Source of the DNA: Salicibibacter cibarius
GTDB lineage: Bacteria; Bacillota; Bacilli; Bacillales; Marinococcaceae
Reading direction: 5' to 3'
Assembly (NCBI RefSeq): GCF_016495725.1
Contig: NZ_CP054705.1
Location: 3,968,001-4,032,000, forward strand
Length of the DNA: 64,000 nucleotides
Below the pieces are notes generated by a model. It was given only the letters and a program-made list of their open reading frames with translations, did not search any database and was not told the origin of the DNA. Of this stretch, positions 33,479-42,400 are shown in pieces (position 1 is the first letter of the stretch; each line of letters begins with the position of its first letter). The position numbers were made by a program, and so were the translations under genes.

Positions 33479-34237
33479 TTAGTCACCATCGACATCGGCT
33501 TTCTCATATAAGAACATACTTAGTAATAATGCGACTGAAAAAACAATTATTAATACAGCAATGGCAATAGCAACATTTAAATCACCGTAATTACCATAAT
33601 CCGTCAATGCAAAAATAATTCGTGTAGGCGCCGCCCAAGGAAAAACAGTCGCCCATTGAGATCCCAAGCCCACACCGGCAACAATAACGCCAAAAATCGC
33701 TACTATTATAGGTGCAATAATAGTCTTAGTCGTTATACTGACCACAACGGTTATCGGCACAAGAGAGAATTGCATCAGTATCGATAAACCATAAAGTTGT
33801 AAATAAGAAGATATCAAACCATTGGATAATGAACTAACGATATTGGCTTGTTTACCAATTTCAGCAATCATTAACGTCAAACACATTGAAAAGATAAATG
33901 TTAAAACAATGTAGATGAAAATCACCATTAATTTACTCAATAAAAACTGTCCTCGCCGACCTGGGGAGGTAAAAAGATGATTAATGGTTTTTAATTGATA
34001 TTCTCTCACAAATACTTCGCCTGTAATTAATGCAAAAAGTGGCAATCCAATCATTAAATTCAAAAAGATCACATTGCCTTGAAAAAGTTGGCTTACATCA
34101 ATCATATTTCCTGTTGCCAGGTACTCTACATAAGCCGGACCAAAGGATAAGATAACAGGCGCTAACGTAGCTAAAGGAATGAGAAGAAGCATGATGGACC
34201 TTTTTAATTTTAGTAGCTCAGCAACAACGTTTGTCAT
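33479..34237 (-). CDS. lantibiotic-immunity-type ABC permease (MutE/EpiE-like)
   Basis: A 252-residue six-helix permease. It starts TNVVAELLKLKRSIMLLLIP and has VFVREYQLKTINHLFTSPGR after the second helix, the same layout as the next gene, so the two form a heterodimeric pore. Its start overlaps the ATPase stop by 4 bases. The pair would export or expel a membrane-active peptide; the actual substrate cannot be read from sequence. Confidence 0.8.
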   Translation of the reverse strand: MTNVVAELLKLKRSIMLLLIPLATLAPVILSFGPAYVEYLATGNMIDVSQLFQGNVIFLNLMIGLPLFALITGEVFVREYQLKTINHLFTSPGRRGQFLLSKLMVIFIYIVLTFIFSMCLTLMIAEIGKQANIVSSLSNGLISSYLQLYGLSILMQFSLVPITVVVSITTKTIIAPIIVAIFGVIVAGVGLGSQWATVFPWAAPTRIIFALTDYGNYGDLNVAIAIAVLIIVFSVALLLSMFLYEKADVDGD

Positions 34238-35154
34238 TCTGCTCCACCCTCAGTTAAATGAATAAAGTAATCCTCCAGGGTATCTGTAGAAACATTGATT
34301 TTTTTAATTCCTACCTGATTTTCCATAAGCACCTGATTAATCGTTTCAGATTCATTCGTTCTTTCATAGATCCGGATCATGTTTTGTTCCATGACCTGGT
34401 ATTGTTCAATATTTAATTTCTGTTCAAGAAGCATAGAAGCTTTTTGGGCATCGTTTACGTCTAATTCGATATAATGGCGATTCTTTTGATTAATTTCATC
34501 TAGGGTAAGCTCCTTAAGGAGTTTTCCTTGATGAATAATACCGACGGTGGTAGCTAAATGCTCTATTTCACTTAAGATGTGACTGGAAATAAGAACGGTA
34601 ATCTGGTGCGTTTCCACCAACTCCAAAATGAGTTGGCGAATTTCTTTAATTCCTCTGGGATCTAGGCCATTTGTTGGTTCGTCCAAAATTAATAAGGACG
34701 GATGATGTAATAAAGCTTGAGCGAGCCCTAGTCTTTGCTTCATGCCAAGCGAATAATTTTTGACTTTTCGTTTCTTAACCTCTAATAATCCAACCAGTTC
34801 AAGTGCTTCATCAATTGAAGACTTTTCCTGTACCCCCATATATCGACGATGAATATCCAAATTTTCTTCTCCCGTTAAATTGGGATAAGCACCGGGTGTC
34901 TCAATAATCGATCCAATTCTTTCAAACGGACGTTGGTCATTCCCTTTCACGTGCTTTCCAAACATTTCTATACTTCCCGACGATGGTTGTATGAGTCCCA
35001 TAATCATACGAATAGCCGTCGTTTTTCCAGCCCCATTTTTCCCCAAAAATCCGTAGATTTCTCCTTTACGAATATTAATATTGACGTCCTTTACTGGGGT
35101 ATTATGCTTAAACTGTTTTGTCAATTTGTGTGTTCTGAGTACATAATCCATCAT
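34234..35154 (-). CDS. ABC transporter ATP-binding protein (LanF/BcrA-type)
   Basis: A ~306-residue ATPase. Walker A is GFLGKNGAGKTTAIRM, the signature is YSLGMKQRLGLAQALL, Walker B is SLLILDEPTNGLDP, and the switch His is in LISSHILSEIEHLA. The ~90-residue C-terminal extension is typical of BcrA/LanF proteins. The tandem ATG at 35154 follows AAAGGAG by about 7 bases; upstream codons to 35220 are unlikely to be translated. With the two permeases it makes a peptide-antibiotic resistance pump, first gene of the operon. Confidence 0.9.
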   Translation of the reverse strand: MMDYVLRTHKLTKQFKHNTPVKDVNINIRKGEIYGFLGKNGAGKTTAIRMIMGLIQPSSGSIEMFGKHVKGNDQRPFERIGSIIETPGAYPNLTGEENLDIHRRYMGVQEKSSIDEALELVGLLEVKKRKVKNYSLGMKQRLGLAQALLHHPSLLILDEPTNGLDPRGIKEIRQLILELVETHQITVLISSHILSEIEHLATTVGIIHQGKLLKELTLDEINQKNRHYIELDVNDAQKASMLLEQKLNIEQYQVMEQNMIRIYERTNESETINQVLMENQVGIKKINVSTDTLEDYFIHLTEGGAE

Positions 35155-35258
35155 GCCATAACTCCTTTGATTCAGTATAATGCCATTATAAACAGCAAAT
35201 CTTTCTCTTCTCTTACACATTTCTTAACCATTTCTTAAATCTTGAATGGTTTTATTCC

Positions 35259-35280
35259 TCGTCATGAATTGCTGAAACTT
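35259..35280. repeat. 22-bp direct repeat, right copy
   Basis: Exact copy of 30579-30600, placed just upstream of the ABC operon and just before the siderophore promoter region. 35281-35348 shows nothing else recognisable. Confidence 0.85.
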
Positions 35281-35348
35281 CTCCAAAACATAGAGTTGTA
35301 CATATGCCGCTGATAAATATTCTAAAAATTATAAATTATATCATCATC

Positions 35349-35418
35349 TTGACCCAGCAATTGGAAGCGTTTATCATTATATTCAACATTTAATTGATAA
35401 TGATTTTCATTATCAATT
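35349..35418 (+). promoter_or_regulatory. dhb promoter with palindromic Fur box
   Basis: A sigma-A-like promoter is visible: TTGACC (35349-35354), a 17-base spacer, TATCAT (35372-35377). Fifteen bases on lies a perfect inverted repeat with 12-bp arms (35392-35403 and 35407-35418) around TTT. Its core GATAATGATTTTCATTATC matches the 19-bp Fur consensus with a single-pair change. Fur with Fe(II) should therefore repress the whole cluster. Confidence 0.85.
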
Positions 35419-35457
35419 ATGCTCTTTTATAAAAAAACGGAGGTGAACGCATCAGCC

Positions 35458-35665
35458 GTGTGCTTAGAAAATAAAATTGCTGTCGTCACTGGGGCATAGG
35501 TAAGGATACAGCAAATGCTTTACAGCGCCACGGTTCCCGTATATCTGCGATAGAGCAACACCCTTCAAAATCACAGATACTGTATTATTTCTCACTCCCA
35601 ACCGTTCTTCACATATGACGATGCAAGAATTATGCGTAGATGGTGGCGCAACACTTGGCTGTTAA
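35458..35665 (+). pseudogene. dhbA: dhbA remnant (2,3-dihydro-2,3-dihydroxybenzoate dehydrogenase)
   Basis: A good ribosome site (GGAGGTGAAC, 35439-35448) precedes a decayed short-chain dehydrogenase. The first codons read CLENKIAVVTGA then stop (TAG). A one-base shift continues GKDTANALQRHGSRISAIEQ, the end of the Rossmann first half. Nearly all of the rest is deleted, and the last 17 codons (HMTMQELCVDGGATLGC) match the DhbA C-terminus. About 60 of some 260 codons survive, without the catalytic Tyr-x-x-x-Lys. The position, first in the operon ahead of dhbC, matches Bacillus. DhbB product would not be aromatised by this locus. Confidence 0.9.
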
Positions 35666-35687
35666 ACATTTAAATGGAGGAATTGGA

Positions 35688-36851
35688 ATGATTAAAACGG
35701 AATTAAAAACGAACCCTTCCCAACATCAATATCGTGATTATTCTTTTTATTTAGAAGCCCCCAATTATACAATTTCAGCTCATAATGTCACCCATGAAAT
35801 TCATGACTACAATGCTCATGCACCATTAAAACATCAAGTTACCGATCACTTTGAGCAAGCCAAAAAACTCGGAATTCATTCGCCTTATATTGTCGGGGCC
35901 TTTCCTTTTGAAACAGACAAACCACCATACTTATTCATTCCGGAAAAAGTTCATATAACTTCAAAGTCTCAAAGAACAGGGAAGAAACAACCGTTGTCAC
36001 CTTTTCAAAACGCTCCTCGCCTTACAGAAACGCCTTCTCGAAAGGAATACATGAATCTTGTCGATGAAGCTCTTCACAAAATGAATACGAGTGACCTTAA
36101 AAAAGTTGTTCTCAGCCGGACGTTACAAATCGAGTCAGATGACGTTATCGGGATTGATGAATTAATCACTAATTTGGCCGAACACAACCCCGAAGGCTAT
36201 ACATTCTCTACTGATTTGGGAAATGAAAAAAAACTCACCGGTGCTAGTCCTGAATTACTCGTTTCTCTTTATCAAGGATTAGTTACTGCAAATCCTTTGG
36301 CAGGTTCTAGACCCCGTTCCAATGATCCGATCGAAGACCGAAGAAGAGCTGATGAATTGCGTCATTCCAGTAAAGACCATCATGAGCATAAACTCGTCAT
36401 CGACACAGTAGCTGAGGCACTGCAACCACTGTGCGTTGATATGAGCATTCCTAAAATGCCTGAACTTATCCAGACGGAAACCATGTGGCATTTATCTACG
36501 GAGGTCACTGGAAAAGTCGATCCTAAACAAAACCTTACGTCTGTTGATCTGGCACTCGCTTTACATCCAACTCCTGCAATATGTGGAACACCCGAGCATT
36601 TGGCGAAAGATCAGATAAAAGCCGAACCCTTTGACCGTAATTTCTTTACCGGCATGGTTGGATGGAACAACTATGAAGGAGATGGCGAGTGGGTTGTTTC
36701 CATTCGGTGTGCGGAAGTTAGTTCTCATAACATACAGCTTTTCGCCGGTGCCGGTATTGTAGAAGGTTCTCATCCTGAAGACGAATTGAGAGAGACATCG
36801 GCAAAGTTTGAAACGATGCTACGGGCTATGGGCTCAAAAACGATGGAGTGA
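35688..36851 (+). CDS. dhbC: isochorismate synthase
   Basis: A 387-residue chorismate-using enzyme that makes isochorismate, the first committed step to 2,3-dihydroxybenzoate. Signatures: KKVVLSRTLQIESDD, TGASPELLVSLYQG, GSRPRSNDPIEDRRRADEL, HLSTEVTGKV, LHPTPAICGTP and MVGWNNYEGDGEW. They include the Mg-binding Glu residues. ATG 35688 follows GGAGG at 7 bases; the frame extends to 35640, but that part overlaps the dhbA remnant. dhbE begins 6 bases later. Confidence 0.95.
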   Translation: MIKTELKTNPSQHQYRDYSFYLEAPNYTISAHNVTHEIHDYNAHAPLKHQVTDHFEQAKKLGIHSPYIVGAFPFETDKPPYLFIPEKVHITSKSQRTGKKQPLSPFQNAPRLTETPSRKEYMNLVDEALHKMNTSDLKKVVLSRTLQIESDDVIGIDELITNLAEHNPEGYTFSTDLGNEKKLTGASPELLVSLYQGLVTANPLAGSRPRSNDPIEDRRRADELRHSSKDHHEHKLVIDTVAEALQPLCVDMSIPKMPELIQTETMWHLSTEVTGKVDPKQNLTSVDLALALHPTPAICGTPEHLAKDQIKAEPFDRNFFTGMVGWNNYEGDGEWVVSIRCAEVSSHNIQLFAGAGIVEGSHPEDELRETSAKFETMLRAMGSKTME

Positions 36852-36857
36852 TAAATC

Positions 36858-38474
36858 ATGACGAGAGAAGAAATCCCTACTTGGCCACAATCTTTTATTG
36901 ACTACTATATCGAACAAGGATGTTGGGAAGGTGAAACTTTCGGTGATATTCTTAGTCGATTAAACAACCTCTACCAAGAAAAAATTGCAGTTAAAGACCA
37001 TACGAGTGCCCTAAGTTATCGAGCGTTAGATGAGCGCGTTCATCAACTAGCCTCCGGTCTTTTATACCTTGGTATTCAGCCACAAGATCGTGTCATTATA
37101 CAATTGCCAAATTCGATTGCTTTCGTTGAAATAATCTTTGCTCTATTTCGCATTGGAGCGTTGCCGGTATTCACCCTGCCTGCTCACCGATGGAGTGAAC
37201 TTAGCTATATTGCTGAAAAAAGTGAAGCTGTAGCGTATGTGGTGCCTGACCAATATGATGGGTTCGGTTACTTACCTCTTGCACGTACAATTAACAAAAA
37301 CATTGAATCCATACAAAACGTCATTGTCGTCGGGGAAGAAGCTGAATTCACGAATTATCATTCGTTATTCATGGAGACACAACCTATGCCTGCCGTAAGC
37401 GCAGATTCTGTCGCATTCCTTCAACTCTCCGGCGGGAGTACAGGGCTGCCAAAACTCATACCAAGAACGCACAATGACTATATTTACAGTTTAAAAAAGA
37501 GTAATGAAATTTGTCAGATGACAACTGCGTCCATCTATTTGGCCGTACTGCCAGCCGCTCACAATTTCACGCTAAGCTCGCCGGGTATTCTTGGAACTTT
37601 GCTGGCTGGCGGTAAAGTCATTCTTTCTCCCAGCGGGAGTCCCGAAGTAGCCTTTCCGTTAATGGAAAAAGAGCGAGTCACCATCACAGGTTTAGTGCCT
37701 CATTTGGCCCTTCTATGGTTAGATGCAGCCCCACGGCGGTCGTTCGATTTTTCGAGTTTGGAAGTGATGCAAGTAGGTGGTGCGAAGTTTGGTTCTGAAG
37801 CCGCAAAACGTGTCACGCCTACGTTCAATTGTACATTACAACAAGTATTCGGAATGGCAGAAGGGCTCGTGAACTATACACGTCTGGATGATCCGGCTGA
37901 AGTCATAATTCATACCCAAGGACGGCCAATGTCTGAGTACGATGAAATTCTCGTCGTCAACGCAAACGACGAGCCCGTGGGAGTAAATCAACCGGGCGAG
38001 CTCTTGACTCGCGGACCATATACGATTCGAGGCTACTATAAAGCACAGGAACATAATAAAAAGGCGTTCACCGAAAACGGATTTTACCGGACCGGAGACA
38101 TTGTATGTGTAGATGAACATGGCTACATCACAGTCACGGGGCGCGAGAAAGATCAAATCAATCGAGGTGGCGAAAAAATTGCCGCTGAAGAAGTTGAAAA
38201 CCATCTGATTGCACATGAGCAAATATTTGATGCAGCGATTGTATCGATGCCCGACGCTTTCTTAGGCGAAAAATCTTGTGCCTATATGATTTCTAAGAGT
38301 GAAGAAATGGACGATTCAGAGTTACGAACTTATTTGAGAGACCGAGGCATGGCTGTTTACAAAATCCCGGATCGATTTATTTGGGTAAACGAATTCCCGC
38401 AATCAGGTGTAGGAAAAACGAGCAAGAAAGATCTGAGAGAAGCAATTAAAGAATTTTATAACACAAACTTATAA
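36858..38474 (+). CDS. dhbE: 2,3-dihydroxybenzoate-AMP ligase
   Basis: A 538-residue stand-alone adenylation enzyme that activates the aryl acid and loads it onto the carrier domain of DhbB. Motifs: LQLSGGSTGLPKLIPRTHND (ATP loop, A3), PAAHNFTLSSPG (aryl-acid pocket with the Asn typical of DHB enzymes), QQVFGMAEGLVNYTRLDD (A5), FYRTGDIVCVDEHGYITVTGREKDQINRGGEKI (A7-A8, split here only for naming), and Lys in GVGKTSKKDL (A10). Full length and intact. Preceded by dhbC, followed by dhbB 26 bases on. Confidence 0.95.
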   Translation: MTREEIPTWPQSFIDYYIEQGCWEGETFGDILSRLNNLYQEKIAVKDHTSALSYRALDERVHQLASGLLYLGIQPQDRVIIQLPNSIAFVEIIFALFRIGALPVFTLPAHRWSELSYIAEKSEAVAYVVPDQYDGFGYLPLARTINKNIESIQNVIVVGEEAEFTNYHSLFMETQPMPAVSADSVAFLQLSGGSTGLPKLIPRTHNDYIYSLKKSNEICQMTTASIYLAVLPAAHNFTLSSPGILGTLLAGGKVILSPSGSPEVAFPLMEKERVTITGLVPHLALLWLDAAPRRSFDFSSLEVMQVGGAKFGSEAAKRVTPTFNCTLQQVFGMAEGLVNYTRLDDPAEVIIHTQGRPMSEYDEILVVNANDEPVGVNQPGELLTRGPYTIRGYYKAQEHNKKAFTENGFYRTGDIVCVDEHGYITVTGREKDQINRGGEKIAAEEVENHLIAHEQIFDAAIVSMPDAFLGEKSCAYMISKSEEMDDSELRTYLRDRGMAVYKIPDRFIWVNEFPQSGVGKTSKKDLREAIKEFYNTNL

Positions 38475-38500
38475 AGAAATCGAGAAAGGTAGATGAAAAT

Positions 38501-39421
38501 ATGCCAATTCCAAAAATCGAATCTTATTCTATGCCTAATCAATCGGACATTCCAACATCAAAGCTTAACTGGTCTGTACATCCGGGACGTGCAGCACTCC
38601 TCATTCATGATATGCAGGAATACTTTTTAAACGCCTATGATCAGCAAGCGGACCCTTATACGACGCTCGTGGACAATATAACAGAACTAAAACAAGTTTG
38701 TACCACACTCGGCATCCCTATCATCTATTCTGCCCAGCCGAGAAATCAAAAGAAAGAAGAACGCGGTCTATTGCAAGATTTTTGGGGTGATGGCATTCCA
38801 AATGATCCTAAGGCTGAAAAAATTATCGAAGCACTTTCTCCGGACGACATGGATATACGAATCACGAAATGGCGATACAGCGCTTTCCAAAAAACATCTC
38901 TTTTTGAGGATCTGAAAAAACAAGGGAGAGATCAACTAATCATCACAGGTGTATACGCCCATATTGGTTGCATGTTAACAGCGGCTGAAGCATTCATGAA
39001 AGACTTTCAAACCTTTTTTATCGCAGATGCACTTGCAGACTTCTCACTCGAGGATCATCACATGGCTTTACAATACGCGCATAAAAGGTGTGCAGTCGTT
39101 GAAACAAATGAACGAATCAGACAACAGCTGCAAGATCAACGTCAAGACTTCTCCTTTTTACCGAAAACGAAAATCGCTGTTCATCGCCAAGTTGCCCAAT
39201 TGATGGAACGCTCACCTGCAGACATTCGTGATGACGAGAGTTTAATTATACAAGGGTTGGATTCCCTGCGGATGATGATCCTTGCTGAAGGTTGGCGTCA
39301 TGCAGGAGCAGACATTAGCCTTTTGGACCTTGTTGAAACCCCTACGATCAATGCTTGGTGGAGCTTATTAGCAAAAGAAGAAGTCTTTCTCAACACACCT
39401 AATACAGATTACGACGTATAG
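38501..39421 (+). CDS. dhbB: isochorismatase with aryl carrier domain
   Basis: A 306-residue bifunctional protein. Residues ~25-205 are the isochorismatase fold, with LLIHDMQEYFLNAY (catalytic Asp), KWRYSAFQKTSLFEDL (Lys) and TGVYAHIGCMLTAAEA. Residues ~230-300 are an aryl carrier domain with the phosphopantetheine serine in IIQGLDSLRMMIL. It cleaves isochorismate to 2,3-dihydro-2,3-dihydroxybenzoate and later carries activated 2,3-DHB to DhbF. The next oxidation step belongs to DhbA, which is broken here. Confidence 0.95.
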   Translation: MPIPKIESYSMPNQSDIPTSKLNWSVHPGRAALLIHDMQEYFLNAYDQQADPYTTLVDNITELKQVCTTLGIPIIYSAQPRNQKKEERGLLQDFWGDGIPNDPKAEKIIEALSPDDMDIRITKWRYSAFQKTSLFEDLKKQGRDQLIITGVYAHIGCMLTAAEAFMKDFQTFFIADALADFSLEDHHMALQYAHKRCAVVETNERIRQQLQDQRQDFSFLPKTKIAVHRQVAQLMERSPADIRDDESLIIQGLDSLRMMILAEGWRHAGADISLLDLVETPTINAWWSLLAKEEVFLNTPNTDYDV

Positions 39422-39433
39422 GAGGACGTTACC

Positions 39434-42400
39434 ATGACGGAGACAGTCACGCCAAAACCACTCACCGGCGCGCAGGCCGGAATATGGTACTCTCAACAAC
39501 TGGATCCGAACAACCCAACGTACAATACCGCAGAATACTTGGAGATTAAGGGAGGTCTGAACATACAGCAATTTATATCTGCCATCCAAACAAGCTTAAG
39601 CGAAGCTAACGGATTACACGTTTCTTTCTATGAAGCGGATGGAGAACTTCTGCAACGACCTCACAAACAAAACGTAAATGTCGATCATATTGATGTAACC
39701 CAAGAGAAAGACGCTGAGCTTGCTGCACAGTCATGGATGAAAAAAGATCTTGAACATCCTGTTCAATTAGAATCAGACGCATTATTTCGAACAGCACTTA
39801 TCCAACTCGATAAAAATCATTACTACTGGTTTTTAAGAATTCATCATATTGCAGCGGACGGGTATGCTTTTTCGCTCTTAATGCAGCGTACAGTTAACCT
39901 TTATTCGGCGTTACTGCAAGACAAGCCGTCCCCTACGCCTTTTCATTCTTATGATGATTGGATTCAAGCAGACCAAGATTACGTAAATTCACAAACCATA
40001 GAAAAAGACCGTAAGTTCTGGTTGGATAAATTTCAAGATAACCCCTCCATCCAAAGTTTAAAAGAGCCTGCAAAATCAATGGGGTATTCAGTAAATAGAG
40101 AACGTGGGAACGTTCCGGCCGAACAAACGACATTGCTCGCAAAAGAATACGGTGGATGGACCGAAACGATTGTTGCAGCATTTGCCGTTTACTTGCACAA
40201 ATTAAAAGGAATTGAAGATATCGTTCTTGGTTTTCCAATCATGGGGAGGTTCGGAAATGCTTCGCAATACGTTCCTACAACCGTCATGAACACGGTACCT
40301 TTAAGAATCATTATAAATGAGAAGTTGTCATTAAAAGAACTGGTTTCAAACGTTCACTTCGAAATACAAAAGGCAAAGAAAAACGGGGGCTATCGCCATG
40401 AACATTTGAGGCGGGATTTAAGCAAAGTCGGTCATTACAATCGATTATTTGGACCTATTGTAAATGTGATGCCGTTCCATCTTCACCCTAAGATTGAAGG
40501 TTGTGAGACAGAACTGCACCGCCTGTCTGCAGGTCCGACAGAAGATATAACCGCCCATTTCTATACCAATTACGATAGCTCGCTACTCGTAGATATTGAT
40601 GGCCACCCTGATATTTACAAGCCCCACGAACTTAAGCGTCATCTTCAAAGACTGCTCGACCTCATTAAGCAATTCGCTAATACAGGGAATGGCGAGCTGA
40701 TTCAGCACCTATCCGTTCTTCCTCGCGAAGAATACGATCAGCTAATGCGTATAGGTACTGGTCCTGTACACCAATGGTCATCAGCGTTCTTTTTAGATGA
40801 CATTGAGGGTTGGGATAATGTAAGCGAAAGAGCAATTGTTTGCGGCAACCATGAAATGAGTTACGAAGAGCTGCGTAAAGAAGTGGCCCGTTATGCAAAC
40901 TTTTTCGTAGAACAAGGCATTCAAGAAGGCAGTTATGTAGCCATTGCGCTGCCACGATCCATTGATATGGTAGCGATAATGCTCGGGACATTAAAGGCGG
41001 GAGCTGCTTATTTGCCATTGGACCCTGATTACCCGGCTGAACGACTAACCTATATGGTACAAGATACAAAACCAACTTGTTTAATGACCACAACCCATTG
41101 TTTATGGTCAAAAAACCTGGATACACCAACATACTTTATCGATGAGCAGACATTCCAAAAAACGCTACATGACTATTCAAGTAAATTTGTGCAACATCGC
41201 GTACCGAAACACTGCAATCCTGCATATGTGATTTACACTTCCGGATCCACCGGACGCCCGAAAGGAGTCGTTGTATCAAGGCAAGCTTTACTAAACTTTT
41301 TGGAATCGATGAACACAACATTCAATTTAAAACCAAGCGACCGTTTCTTAGCTGTCACTACGATTGGATTCGATATTTCAGCATTAGAGCTTTATCTGCC
41401 TTTGATGAACGGTTCAACCCTTTTTATCGCTGAAAAAGAAGTGGTCCAAGACCCTAAAAAACTCGACTCCCAGGTCACTTCTGCCAGTATCTCCGTTATG
41501 CAAGCAACACCAACATTGTGGCAGACGCTCGTCCATTATTATCCTGACTCTCTTAAAGGATTACGAGTACTTGTTGGCGGTGAAGCATTGCCGGAGTCAT
41601 TAAAGGAAAAGCTCTTAGCATTACAATGCGAGGTAACAAATTTATTCGGCCCTACCGAAACGACCATCTGGTCAACGCTAAAGAAAGTTACAACGGATGA
41701 AATCGGTGTGAATACCGTCGGTTTGCCAATCAGTAATACTGATATTTTTGTTCTTGATCATCATTTACAGCCTATGCCTGCCGGTGTTACCGGTGAACTG
41801 TATATTGGGGGTGACGGACTGGCAATCGGTTATCTGAATCGCCCCTCTTTAACGGCCGATCGCTTTATCGCGAACCCGTTCAGCACAGACGGATCCAGGC
41901 TCTATCGAACCGGTGATTTAGCAACATGGGATGAGAAGTATGGTCTGATTCATAAAGGCAGAATCGACCATCAGGTGAAAATTCGAGGATTTCGCATAGA
42001 AATTGGGGAAATTGAAAACGCATTAACGGCATTATCAGGAATTAAACAAGTAGCTGTCCAAGCGATCGAAGTGAATGATGAACAGCAACTGATCGGGTAT
42101 ATTGTGCAAGATGATAAATACAACGCGGAATTATGGGACGAAAAACTGCGTACCACACTGCAATTAACGCTACCGGATTATATGATCCCTGTTCAATTTG
42201 TTCACTTAAATGAATTGCCTTTAACAGAAAACAGAAAAATCGATCGGAAAGCACTGCCTATGCCAAATGTTGAACATCAAGAAAGCCACTTATTACCGCC
42301 ACGAACAGATGATGAAGTCATGATGTCTCAGCTATTCAAGAATGCCCTTCGTTTAAATAACGATATTAGCATGAATCAGAATTTCTTTACACTGGGCGGT

